Source: JAVBQU01 sp031548675 (GTDB lineage: Bacteria; Bacteroidota; Bacteroidia; Bacteroidales; P3). Taken from it: a stretch of 14,653 nt of DNA. A model generated the notes under the pieces. It was given only the letters and a program-made list of their open reading frames with translations. It had not been told where the DNA came from and searched no databases. Below, piece by piece: positions 7,699-13,976 of the stretch. How positions within the stretch are numbered: the stretch's first letter is position 1; every line of letters starts with the position of its first letter. The stretch is taken from assembly GCA_031548675.1 (NCBI GenBank), contig JAVBQU010000063.1:1-14653 (forward strand). The letters are read 5' to 3'. The position numbers and the translations under genes were made by a program.

Positions 7699-8157
7699 CT
7701 AACTTCTTACCCTGTCCATTTCGCGTTTGGTATCTTTTGCCTTTAGGGTTTCGCGTTTGTCATACAGTTTCTTTCCTTTGGCTAGCGAAATATCGAGTTT
7801 AGCCAAGCCTTTGGCATTTATATAGAGTGATACAGGGATAACGGTCAAGCCTTGTTCTTTGAGTTTATTACTCAGTTTTCGTAATTCGCGTTTGGTAAGC
7901 AGGAGCTTACGTTCCCGTTTAGGGTCGTGGTTGGCATAAGTTCCGAATTTATATTCCGCAATATGCATATTGCGGATATACAGTTCGTTTTCTCTGAAAT
8001 AACAGTATGCATCGGTAAGATTGGCTTTACCCTCCCGCAGCGATTTTATCTCTGTTCCGGTAAGTATAATCCCCGCCGAATAGGTTTCGAGTAAAAAAAA
8101 CTCAAATCCGGCTTTCTTATTCTTAATTAATATACTGTAATTTTCTTCTTGTGCCAT
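7699..8157 (-). CDS. smpB: SsrA-binding protein SmpB
   Basis: SmpB binds tmRNA and brings it to ribosomes stalled on broken messages (trans-translation). At 152 residues it has the standard length. The beta-barrel carries NKKAGFEFFLLETYSAGI (13-30), TGTEIKSLREGKANLTDAY (33-51) and YIRNMHIAEYKFG (60-72). The C-terminal tail YDKRETLKAKDTKREMDR (132-149) enters the mRNA channel in known structures. I chose the ATG at 8157 (MAQEENY). An in-frame TTG at 8166 would overlap the -7 element and adds only three residues. The tmRNA gene is not in this window. mazG lies 50 bp upstream on the same strand, but smpB seems to have its own promoter. Confidence 0.97.
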   Translation of the reverse strand: MAQEENYSILIKNKKAGFEFFLLETYSAGIILTGTEIKSLREGKANLTDAYCYFRENELYIRNMHIAEYKFGTYANHDPKRERKLLLTKRELRKLSNKLKEQGLTVIPVSLYINAKGLAKLDISLAKGKKLYDKRETLKAKDTKREMDRVRS

Positions 8158-8163
8158 AGTGTG

Positions 8164-8171
8164 CAAAGATA
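8164..8171 (-). promoter_or_regulatory. smpB -7 promoter element, nearly leaderless
   Basis: On the minus strand TATCTTTG (8171 to 8164) followed by CA fits the Bacteroidales -7 box. Only 6 nt separate it from the smpB ATG at 8157, so transcription would begin at or within a few nucleotides of the start codon. No clear -33 TTTG is present. Confidence 0.5.
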
Positions 8172-8207
8172 CGACGATTATTCTAAAAATGAGGGTTAGA
8201 TGCGGTA

Positions 8208-9008
8208 TTAATGGTTCTGTTTTTTAGCTTCTTCCCAAAACACATCCATTTCGCTCAGACTCATCTCGTGCAGCATCTTTCCTTGTTCTTGGGCTTTTTG
8301 TTCGAGATAGGTAAAACGGCTGATAAATTTCTTGTTTGTCTTTTCTAACGCATTTTCGGGATTGATGTTGAGAAAACGGGCATAGTTAATTAATGAAAAG
8401 AGCAAATCGCCAAATTCACCTTCTATTTTTTCGGGGCTGTCATTTTGCAGGATTTCTTCATGAAACTCATTTAATTCTTCTTGTACCTTATCCCAAACCT
8501 GATGGGGCTGTTCCCAGTCGAAACCGACGCCTTGGGCTTTTTCCTGAATGCGGTAGGCTTTTATCATCGACGGCAGCGAAGAGGGTACGCCGGATAATGC
8601 GGATTTATTGCCTTCTTTCATTTTAATTTTTTCCCAATTGTCTTTTACATCTTGGGCATTCTGCACCACCACATTGCCAAAAATATGGGGATGACGGCGG
8701 ATGAGTTTTTCACAAATTCCATTCAATACATCGGTGATATTAAACAATTGGGTTTCGGATGCAATTTTGGAATAAAAAACAATATGCAGCATAATGTCGC
8801 CCAATTCTTTTTTTATCTCTTCATTATCGCCCTGCAATATGGCATCCGACAATTCATAAACTTCTTCTAAGCTCAAATGGCGGATGCTTTCTATGGTTTG
8901 TTTTTGATCCCATGGACATTTTGCCCTGAGTTCGTCCATAATTTTTACCAGCCTATCGAAAGATTCGGAAGGGGTTTCGCAGGTTGATAAAAGGTGTTTG
9001 TTTGACAT
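8208..9008 (-). CDS. mazG: Nucleoside triphosphate pyrophosphohydrolase MazG
   Basis: MazG hydrolyses (d)NTPs to the monophosphate and pyrophosphate and is thought to clear non-canonical nucleotides or influence ppGpp. The 266 residues form two tandem MazG domains. The first has CPWDQKQT (31-38), LSLEEVYEL (45-53) and KKELGDIMLH (66-75), with metal-binding acids at Glu48/Glu49/Glu52 and Glu68/Asp71. The second has QEELNEFHEEI (176-186) and EGEFGDLLFSLINYARF (196-212), and keeps its acids. KMKEGNKSALSGVPSSLPSM links them, as in housekeeping MazG proteins, so this is the chromosomal housekeeping type and not the MazE/MazF accessory gene. It starts 24 bp after the AraC-type gene and is probably read from that gene's promoter. 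Confidence 0.96.
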   Translation of the reverse strand: MSNKHLLSTCETPSESFDRLVKIMDELRAKCPWDQKQTIESIRHLSLEEVYELSDAILQGDNEEIKKELGDIMLHIVFYSKIASETQLFNITDVLNGICEKLIRRHPHIFGNVVVQNAQDVKDNWEKIKMKEGNKSALSGVPSSLPSMIKAYRIQEKAQGVGFDWEQPHQVWDKVQEELNEFHEEILQNDSPEKIEGEFGDLLFSLINYARFLNINPENALEKTNKKFISRFTYLEQKAQEQGKMLHEMSLSEMDVFWEEAKKQNH

Positions 9009-9032
9009 ATATATTTAAGTATAAATTTTTTA

Positions 9033-9503
9033 TTATTCCTTAGAATGGTAGGTTGAACTTACGCCTCTTTGCTTGAGCAGCCGCCATTCGTAGGGTTGAT
9101 ATTTTTGTACGCGGGAGAAAAACTGCGAGAAAGTGCTGCCCGAAGGAAAGCCCAAACGCTTACCCACTTTGCCAATAGACCAATGGGTACGTTCCAGCAA
9201 TTCGCAGCTTGCCAACCGCAGGTATTCGCATACCCACTCCCGAGCTCCCATGCCGGTAAGCACATCCATAGTCTTTGTCAATGCTTGGGCTTCTATACCC
9301 ATCATGCGGGCATATTGTTTAGCCTGCAAATTGCCATGCTGCCTCACTAATTTTGCAAAAACATCCAAAAAATCGCATCCCGTCGGCCGATTCTCCAAAG
9401 GCTTCTGCACAAGTCCGGTTTCAGTTTCTACCGTCTCTGTATCTATCATACTGGTATATACATCCTCAGGAAGATACCTTTTATATATATTATATATATT
9501 CAT
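9033..9503 (-). CDS. Short AraC-type helix-turn-helix transcription regulator
   Basis: This protein of 156 residues has no recognised effector domain. Residues 44-144 form an AraC DNA-binding domain: a first helix-turn-helix around 57-82 (LQAKQYARMMGIEAQALTK), a linking helix REWVCEYLRLASCELLE, and a second helix-turn-helix SIGKVGKRLGFPSGSTFSQF (109-128), then KYQPYEWR matching the family's G-x-x-P-x-x-Y/W-R end. The N-terminal 40 residues are acidic and unfamiliar. I chose the ATG at 9503 because a TTG at 9539 overlaps the -7 box. The first codons are an AT repeat. The gene faces away from the 41-bp tandem array directly upstream, suggesting autoregulation or control of the adjoining TonB receptor; this is inference. 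Confidence 0.8.
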   Translation of the reverse strand: MNIYNIYKRYLPEDVYTSMIDTETVETETGLVQKPLENRPTGCDFLDVFAKLVRQHGNLQAKQYARMMGIEAQALTKTMDVLTGMGAREWVCEYLRLASCELLERTHWSIGKVGKRLGFPSGSTFSQFFSRVQKYQPYEWRLLKQRGVSSTYHSKE

Positions 9504-9536
9504 GATTTTATCGAATCTGGTGTTTTCTATATACTG

Positions 9537-9544
9537 CAAAGGTA
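9537..9544 (-). promoter_or_regulatory. -7 element for the araC-type/mazG transcript
   Basis: TACCTTTG on the minus strand (9544 to 9537), followed by CA, matches the Bacteroidales -7 box. The -33 position would fall near 9564-9568, touching the first degenerate unit of the tandem array, and has no TTTG. A weak -33 next to a repeat array would suit an activator-dependent promoter, but that is inference. Confidence 0.5.
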
Positions 9545-9566
9545 TAAACTTTTTGATTAAATTATC

Positions 9567-9870
9567 CTAGTAAGTAGGAGATTTTTTTAGAGCTGAGTGA
9601 TTCTCTCTAAAATCTATAGACAGAGATTTTAGACCATCATAATTTATACTTAAATGTATTAATAAGGATTTTAGAATAACTTTATTTATACTTAAATCTA
9701 AAGGGAAAGTTTTTAGTACTGATTGAGTTGTACTAAATCTACAGAAAAAGTTTTTAGTACAGATTAACTTAGCCTAAATCTACAAAATAAGTTTTTAGGA
9801 CTACTTGACTTGTACTAAATCTATAAAATAAGTTTTTAGAACTAATTGACCCGGCCTAAATATACTGAGA
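9567..9870. repeat. Tandem array of 41-42 bp units containing inverted repeats
   Basis: Six clear units are anchored by TAAATCT-like sequence at about 9609, 9651, 9693, 9734, 9775 and 9816 (steps 42, 42, 41, 41, 41), each followed 18-19 bp later by TTTTAG (9627, 9669, 9711, 9752, 9793, 9834). Decayed units flank both ends (9567-9605 and 9857-9870). Within a unit CTAAA and TTTAG are inverted, and the arms extend: 10 bp in the first unit (9606-9615 with 9624-9633), 9 bp TGTACTAAA/TTTAGTACA in the fourth (9729-9737 with 9753-9761), 6 bp CCTAAA/TTTAGG in the fifth. Half-sites alternate at 19 and 22 bp, so all face one side of the helix. No open frame runs through it. Confidence 0.9.
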
Positions 9871-10003
9871 ACGATTATGTATAAATCTTATGGGATATAA
9901 AATTACATGATATTTTTTACTAGAAAAACGGCTTGATGTAAGAATGCAATACTGAATACAAAAGTTACAAGTACAAATGTGGTTATTCAGAATGTCTTTA
10001 CTA
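9871..10003. other. Intergenic stretch with no recognised feature
   Basis: This AT-rich stretch lies between the tandem array and the palindromic element. I see no gene, promoter consensus or convincing hairpin. Confidence 0.5.
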
Positions 10004-10159
10004 ACCCCTAAATCCCCTACCCCTCTTGTGTTCTCCCCACAAGAGAGAAAAAGCGGATTCTTTTTATTTTAAGGGGACTTCTGTAAAGTGCATGTACATA
10101 AGAAAGTCCCCCTTAGGGGAACCGGAGCGTAGCGTAGCTCGGCGAAGCCATTTAGGGGT
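10004..10159. repeat. Nested palindromic REP/MITE-like element
   Basis: The ends are a perfect 10-bp inverted repeat, ACCCCTAAAT (10004-10013) and ATTTAGGGGT (10150-10159). Inside are a perfect 8-bp hairpin CTCTTGTG/CACAAGAG (10023-10030 with 10038-10045, loop 7) and a longer stem AAGGGGACTT (10071-10080) with AAGTCCCCCTT (10104-10114, one bulged C). GAGCGTAGCGTAGCTC (10125-10140) adds a short palindrome. The G+C is above the surroundings and no protein is encoded. From memory, CCCCTAAATCCCC/AAGGGGACTT sequences of this type are scattered through Bacteroidetes genomes. It follows the 3' end of the TonB receptor gene and could act as its terminator. Confidence 0.75.
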
Positions 10160-10210
10160 AGACCGACTTTTCGAATAGCTTCGTTTATAATTTTATTTTT
10201 ATATATCTCC

Positions 10211-12232
10211 TTATATCTTAAATGTTACACCCACCTTGCACCATCGTCCGGGCTGGGGAATATTGCCTATATCTACATACGCTGTATTAAACAAATTGCT
10301 TGCTTCTGCAAACACTTCATAATACTTTTGCGTCCAACGTAATTTTACATTACACAACAGATAGGGTTTATAGGGTGTATCTTGTAAGGTTTGAGCATCT
10401 ACATAAGTTCCTGCCCTGTCTTGCAAAGCCCATAGCCACGATGCGGAAAGGGATTTCCAAATGCGGTGGTCTAACGAAATTTTGGCTTGGTGTTTGAGGC
10501 AGTTATCTACATATAGGGAATAATATCCTTGCGTAGAATTGCTCACGGCAAGGTAATCGTAGCCGAATCTGATTTTTTGCAAGAATGAATTCGCCCATCT
10601 GTATTCTGCATAAACATTTAATCCGCCTGATGTGATGTTCGACATATTTTCGCTATGCCATGCGATGTCGGCAGGATTCCGTTTTACCCAGTCGATAATC
10701 CAAAAACCGTAACGGTAAAATGCCGCTGCCTGCAAAGTCCAAGACTGCAAGTCCCAATGTGCCGACAGCTCTGAGGAAATGCCTTCTTCGGGATGTAAAT
10801 CGGGATTGCCTACTTGTGTAGGGCTTTTATAGTATAAATCGGTAAAGGTAGGTACTCTGTACACATTTTGCAGCCAATATTTTATTTCGAGATCGGGTTT
10901 GGCAAAATACGACAGGCTTCCTGCAGCATATCCTCTAAAGCCATATTCGGAATTACCGCTTGTCATCAAGCCTAGGCTGGCTTTCCATTGGTCTTTTTTC
11001 CATTCGTGCTGCAAAAATGCATTGAGGGTTCCCCTACCCTTTTCATAATTAAACATCACATTTTTATCAAAAGGATTTTGTTCCGGTTCTGCCATTTTCT
11101 CTCCTAAACCTGTACTTAAAATATGTTCGTTGCGATAGCCTACACCTAAGGTTGTTAAACCCCATCGGGAGGTATAAGCTGTCTTCAGATTTCCACCTAT
11201 CGTTTGGGTTATATGTTCATTCGCTCCTTGATACCATTCGGGAGCTTCGTTGCGGAACAATTCAAACTTATCGTAATGGTCGCGGATATAGATATTATAC
11301 AGCATCTGCCATCTTCGCCATTGTTTCGTATAGTTTACAGAGGCAATTAGGGCGGTGTTTTCATCGTGTTGGTCTTTATATTGGGCTGAATAAAAGCTAT
11401 TGGCTCCGTAAGCTTTTTGCTGGAATCCGATTTGGAAATCGAGACTTCCCATTTTTCTGCCCGAAAATCCGCCTGAGATATATGCATTGTTGATTGTAAA
11501 ATCGGTATTGGGTGCAAATCCGCTGCTTTGGGCATGGCTGCCACTCACAGACAGAAAGCCTTTTTTGAGTTTTATTCCGGCTACGCCTCCTAGCTGGAAA
11601 TAATCGTATTCGCCATAAGACATCGTAATCCGTCCGCAGCTTTTTTGCGGTTTCTGCGTAATAATGTTAATAGCTCCGCAAAACCCTGCCGTGCCCGAAT
11701 TCCAGACAAAGGGTCCTTGTAAAATTTCGATACGTTCTATGGTGTTTAGGTCGATGGGGAGATTGAGAGAGTAGTGACCTGTTTGGGGATCGGTAAAATT
11801 AATACCATTGAGAAGAATAACCATTTGGTCGAATGTGCCGCCTCTGAGACTTACATCGGCTTGCACGCCTTCGCTGCCTCGGGTTCGTATGTCAACCCCT
11901 TGCACATAGCGAAGCAAGTCCTGCACATTGCCTACCGCCGCTCGCTGAATATCTTCTTTTTGAATAACCGCTACAACAGTCTGCATCTGTTGAAAAGGCA
12001 CCGGCTTTTCTGTAAAAATAATAACCTCGTCCAGCTCTTTGAGCGTAGTATCTACAGAATTGGGCTGGGTGCTTTGTGCTAAAGCCGGCTGGCTGCTTAG
12101 AGCCGTTAGCGAGCATACACCGCATAAACAGCCGATGTGTACCACCTTGCCTACTACCTTAAAAATAGCATACGATTTCCGGCTCCATCGCCTGAAAACG
12201 ATTTTGCTTACATTGTTTTTTTGTTTAAACAT
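10211..12232 (-). CDS. TonB-dependent outer-membrane receptor, BtuB-like
   Basis: This 673-residue outer-membrane receptor takes up a scarce ligand using energy passed from TonB. A basic extension (FRRWSRKSYAIF, 13-24) precedes the hydrophobic signal core, cut near ALAQ (50-53). A TonB-box-like DEVIIFTEK (68-76) leads into the plug (about 80-195), with DLLRYVQGVDIRTRG, VSLRGGTFDQMVILLNGI and RIEILQGP, and ends GFCGAINIITQKP with an unusual Cys185. A 22-strand barrel fills the rest, including YRVPTFTDLYYKSPTQVGNPDLHPE, typical of BtuB/FepA relatives. There is no carboxypeptidase-like or SusC region, so it is not a polysaccharide-utilisation SusC. Vitamin B12 is the classic BtuB ligand, but no cobalamin riboswitch is visible upstream, so the ligand is open. 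No SusD-like or binding lipoprotein gene adjoins it. Confidence 0.9.
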   Translation of the reverse strand: MFKQKNNVSKIVFRRWSRKSYAIFKVVGKVVHIGCLCGVCSLTALSSQPALAQSTQPNSVDTTLKELDEVIIFTEKPVPFQQMQTVVAVIQKEDIQRAAVGNVQDLLRYVQGVDIRTRGSEGVQADVSLRGGTFDQMVILLNGINFTDPQTGHYSLNLPIDLNTIERIEILQGPFVWNSGTAGFCGAINIITQKPQKSCGRITMSYGEYDYFQLGGVAGIKLKKGFLSVSGSHAQSSGFAPNTDFTINNAYISGGFSGRKMGSLDFQIGFQQKAYGANSFYSAQYKDQHDENTALIASVNYTKQWRRWQMLYNIYIRDHYDKFELFRNEAPEWYQGANEHITQTIGGNLKTAYTSRWGLTTLGVGYRNEHILSTGLGEKMAEPEQNPFDKNVMFNYEKGRGTLNAFLQHEWKKDQWKASLGLMTSGNSEYGFRGYAAGSLSYFAKPDLEIKYWLQNVYRVPTFTDLYYKSPTQVGNPDLHPEEGISSELSAHWDLQSWTLQAAAFYRYGFWIIDWVKRNPADIAWHSENMSNITSGGLNVYAEYRWANSFLQKIRFGYDYLAVSNSTQGYYSLYVDNCLKHQAKISLDHRIWKSLSASWLWALQDRAGTYVDAQTLQDTPYKPYLLCNVKLRWTQKYYEVFAEASNLFNTAYVDIGNIPQPGRWCKVGVTFKI

Positions 12233-12295
12233 ACTTTTTTGATTTAGTGAATAATTTATTGGTTTTAATGCCGCGTTAATTGCAGCATTTTGTAA

Positions 12296-12326
12296 AATAG
12301 CACGTCATGCGTGATAACGTGCTATT
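12296..12326 (-). terminator. 10-bp hairpin between the WG gene and the TonB receptor gene
   Basis: AATAGCACGT (12296-12305) and ACGTGCTATT (12317-12326) are perfectly complementary around an 11-nt loop. Read on the minus strand, the descending arm runs into TTTTAC, so it could end WG gene transcription before the receptor gene. The inner sequence CACGTCATGCGTG offers an alternative smaller stem, so a regulatory leader role for the receptor gene is also possible. Confidence 0.5.
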
Positions 12327-12339
12327 ATCTGATTTTATT

Positions 12340-12412
12340 CGTCATTGCGAGGTTTTGCCGAAGCAATCTTAGCATAATAATTAATTAGATTGCTTCGGCA
12401 AAACCTCGCAAT
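12340..12412. repeat. Dispersed palindromic repeat with a perfect 26-bp stem
   Basis: The arms 12344-12369 (starting ATTGCGAGG) and 12387-12412 (ending CCTCGCAAT) are exact reverse complements over 26 bp, with a 17-nt AT-rich loop. It is preceded by CGTC. The same core occurs inverted at 13894-13949, and a decayed version at 1749-1815. CGTCATTGCGAGG...GAAGCAATCT sequences are, from memory, dispersed non-coding repeats found in several bacterial groups. No transposase is near. It lies just past the stop of the WG gene. Confidence 0.85.
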
Positions 12413-12428
12413 TATAGAAGTTAGATAA

Positions 12429-13769
12429 TCATTTCTTAAACTCTGCACAATTTTCAATGCACTTAAATTTATAGTCCAGCTTAAAGGATTTAAACTCATC
12501 ATTCGTTACTTCAATATAATCATCTTTGGGGTCTATCCATTTGAATTTTATGGGTAATAAAATTTCATTGTTTAATCCAACCACACCGCGTTTAGAGTCT
12601 TGTGTAACAAAAGCCATATTCTTTTTTATGTATAAGTTCTCATATACAGCCGGTATGATAATTTTATCATTACTATCCACAACTCCTACTTTTTTATTTA
12701 CTTCATATTGAAAAAGATTGTTTTCAAGCGGAAATAAATCGTCGTATTTCAGAGGGAATATCATTTTCAGGTCTTTCTTTATCAGGGTTCGTTTTCCATT
12801 TAAAGATATCTTATAATACTCGAAGCGGGTGTAAACTATTTTATCAAATGAAAGCTCATCCAGTTTTTTCAGCGATGCTGCATCATAGAAGTTCATCACT
12901 CCATTGTCTTTCACTATAAAATTATTAAAATCAGAGAAATAATACATATCATCATGCACTATCGGTTCTAATATTTTACCGGAAAAATCAGACATACCCC
13001 ATTTGTTGTTCTGCTTCAGAAGAAATACGTCAAAACTCTGATTGTATATAATATTCTGAAACTCATTAGGGATAACATTCGATAAGTCTTCATTTATAAT
13101 TCCCCATTTTCCGCCTTTCATTACCTTATAATAACTATTTTGTTTAGGCCAATCGGTTCTTCGAGTAAAAAGAACAGGGATGTCCAACGAATCTAATTGT
13201 ACAGCTTTATTAGATATTATATAATAATTCTTATCGTTTTTCTTCAATGCGATAACCACACGGGAATTAACAAGCTGCTCATATATATTAGGAATAGTTA
13301 TTTCCCCTTTCATATTATATGCTCCCCAAAGATTATCTTTCTTAAAAAGAAAATCGACACCATATTGATAGGATAATACAATACTGTCTTGTTTGCAGGG
13401 TACAATTATTTTTTTACATTGATAAATACCTTTTTTATTATTCTTGGTTACAAGATAATAATGCCTAAATTTCTCTTCGATTTCATCAAATTCAATAGGA
13501 ATACACATGCCATCCATCTCTGAGAAAAATCCCCATTTATTATTTCGCTTTATGAGGTAAGACTTTATATCAGAATCTTTGACTATTACCGTATCTAAAT
13601 TGTCAAAATAAACGGAATCCTTTTCATCACAAAGGGCATAATACGTGTGTTTTCGGACTATCGACAAATTGGGTTTGTGCCTGTAGGCATCGGATGCAAC
13701 ACCAACTCCTTGTGCATTTATGCCCATAAAGGTAAGTAAGAGAACAGAAATCAGTATTATTCTTTTCAT
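12429..13769 (-). CDS. Exported WG-repeat protein
   Basis: This 446-residue protein has a signal peptide (MKRIILISVLLLTFMGINAQ) and about eight degenerate WG repeats covering nearly the whole mature chain. Each begins near a W/V/R-G pair and continues to an I-P/L-P and a hydrophobic-tyrosine end: KWGFFSEMDGMCIPIEFD (78-95), LWGAYNMKGEITIPNIYE (147-164), KWGIINEDLSNVIPNEFQ (221-238), KWGMSDFSGKILEP (256-269), KVGVVDSNDKIIIPAVYE (360-377) and RGVVGLNNEILLPIKF (394-409); two between 288 and 345 are more worn. WG repeats build beta-rich scaffolds in exported proteins; the function is unknown, and no enzymatic domain is seen. It is periplasmic or outer-surface by inference. The gene is bracketed by inverted repeats and by hairpins, and has no clear promoter consensus. 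Confidence 0.88.
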   Translation of the reverse strand: MKRIILISVLLLTFMGINAQGVGVASDAYRHKPNLSIVRKHTYYALCDEKDSVYFDNLDTVIVKDSDIKSYLIKRNNKWGFFSEMDGMCIPIEFDEIEEKFRHYYLVTKNNKKGIYQCKKIIVPCKQDSIVLSYQYGVDFLFKKDNLWGAYNMKGEITIPNIYEQLVNSRVVIALKKNDKNYYIISNKAVQLDSLDIPVLFTRRTDWPKQNSYYKVMKGGKWGIINEDLSNVIPNEFQNIIYNQSFDVFLLKQNNKWGMSDFSGKILEPIVHDDMYYFSDFNNFIVKDNGVMNFYDAASLKKLDELSFDKIVYTRFEYYKISLNGKRTLIKKDLKMIFPLKYDDLFPLENNLFQYEVNKKVGVVDSNDKIIIPAVYENLYIKKNMAFVTQDSKRGVVGLNNEILLPIKFKWIDPKDDYIEVTNDEFKSFKLDYKFKCIENCAEFKK

Positions 13770-13805
13770 TAAATGTGTATCAGCTTTTAAACAATAGAAA
13801 TTTAT

Positions 13806-13852
13806 AAACCACGCAGCTGCGGCATCTTTTAGATTCGGCTTCTACGTGGTTT
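13806..13852 (-). terminator. Imperfect hairpin between valS and the WG gene
   Basis: AAACCACG (13806-13813) pairs with CGTGGTTT (13845-13852). Allowing a mismatch, the pairing continues through AG/CT. On either strand the stem is followed by a T-rich run (TTTATAAATTT on minus, TGTTTT on plus). It could end valS transcription before the WG gene. Confidence 0.45.
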
Positions 13853-13893
13853 GTTTTAAGATTACCCATTAACGCTTTGTGAGAATATCCGGC

Positions 13894-13949
13894 AAGCAAT
13901 CTAATTAATTATTATGCTAAGATTGCTTCGGAAAAGCCTCGCAATGACG
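13894..13949. repeat. Second copy of the dispersed palindromic repeat, inverted
   Basis: Read on the minus strand, 13949 to 13894 matches 12340-12395 at 54 of 56 positions, including an identical run of 38 bases that contains the whole loop. Its own stem is shorter: AAGCAATCT (13894-13902) pairs with AGATTGCTT (13920-13928), and beyond that the outer arm has diverged (CCGGC against CCG). The orientation is opposite to the copy at 12340, with the WG gene between them. It lies just past the valS stop. Confidence 0.85.
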
Positions 13950-13976
13950 TATTTTTATTTCTCATTACTATAATTA

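Noticed and set aside
8208..9008. Toxin-antitoxin associated MazG
   Set aside because: The protein is the two-domain housekeeping type, and no mazE or mazF gene is adjacent.
9133..9570. 145-residue plus-strand reading frame opposite the AraC-type gene
   Set aside because: It is antisense to a convincing HTH domain, has atypical composition and runs into the tandem array; it is a shadow of the real gene.
9567..9870. CRISPR array
   Set aside because: Divergence is spread over the entire 41-bp unit, there is no exact repeat with unique spacers, and no cas gene is present.
9567..9870. Replication origin iterons or an integron attC array
   Set aside because: No rep, dnaA or integrase gene lies nearby, and the units lack attC core sites and intervening cassettes.
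10211..12232. SusC-type polysaccharide-utilisation locus
   Set aside because: The receptor is too short, lacks the SusC N-terminal carboxypeptidase-like domain, and no SusD or glycosidase gene adjoins it.
12233..12428. Cobalamin riboswitch upstream of the BtuB-like receptor
   Set aside because: No B12-box-like sequence (GCCACTG) was found on the minus strand; the space is filled by a hairpin and a palindromic repeat.
12340..13949. Insertion sequence carrying the WG gene
   Set aside because: There is no transposase or recognisable target duplication; the flanking repeats are palindromes of a dispersed family and not IS ends.
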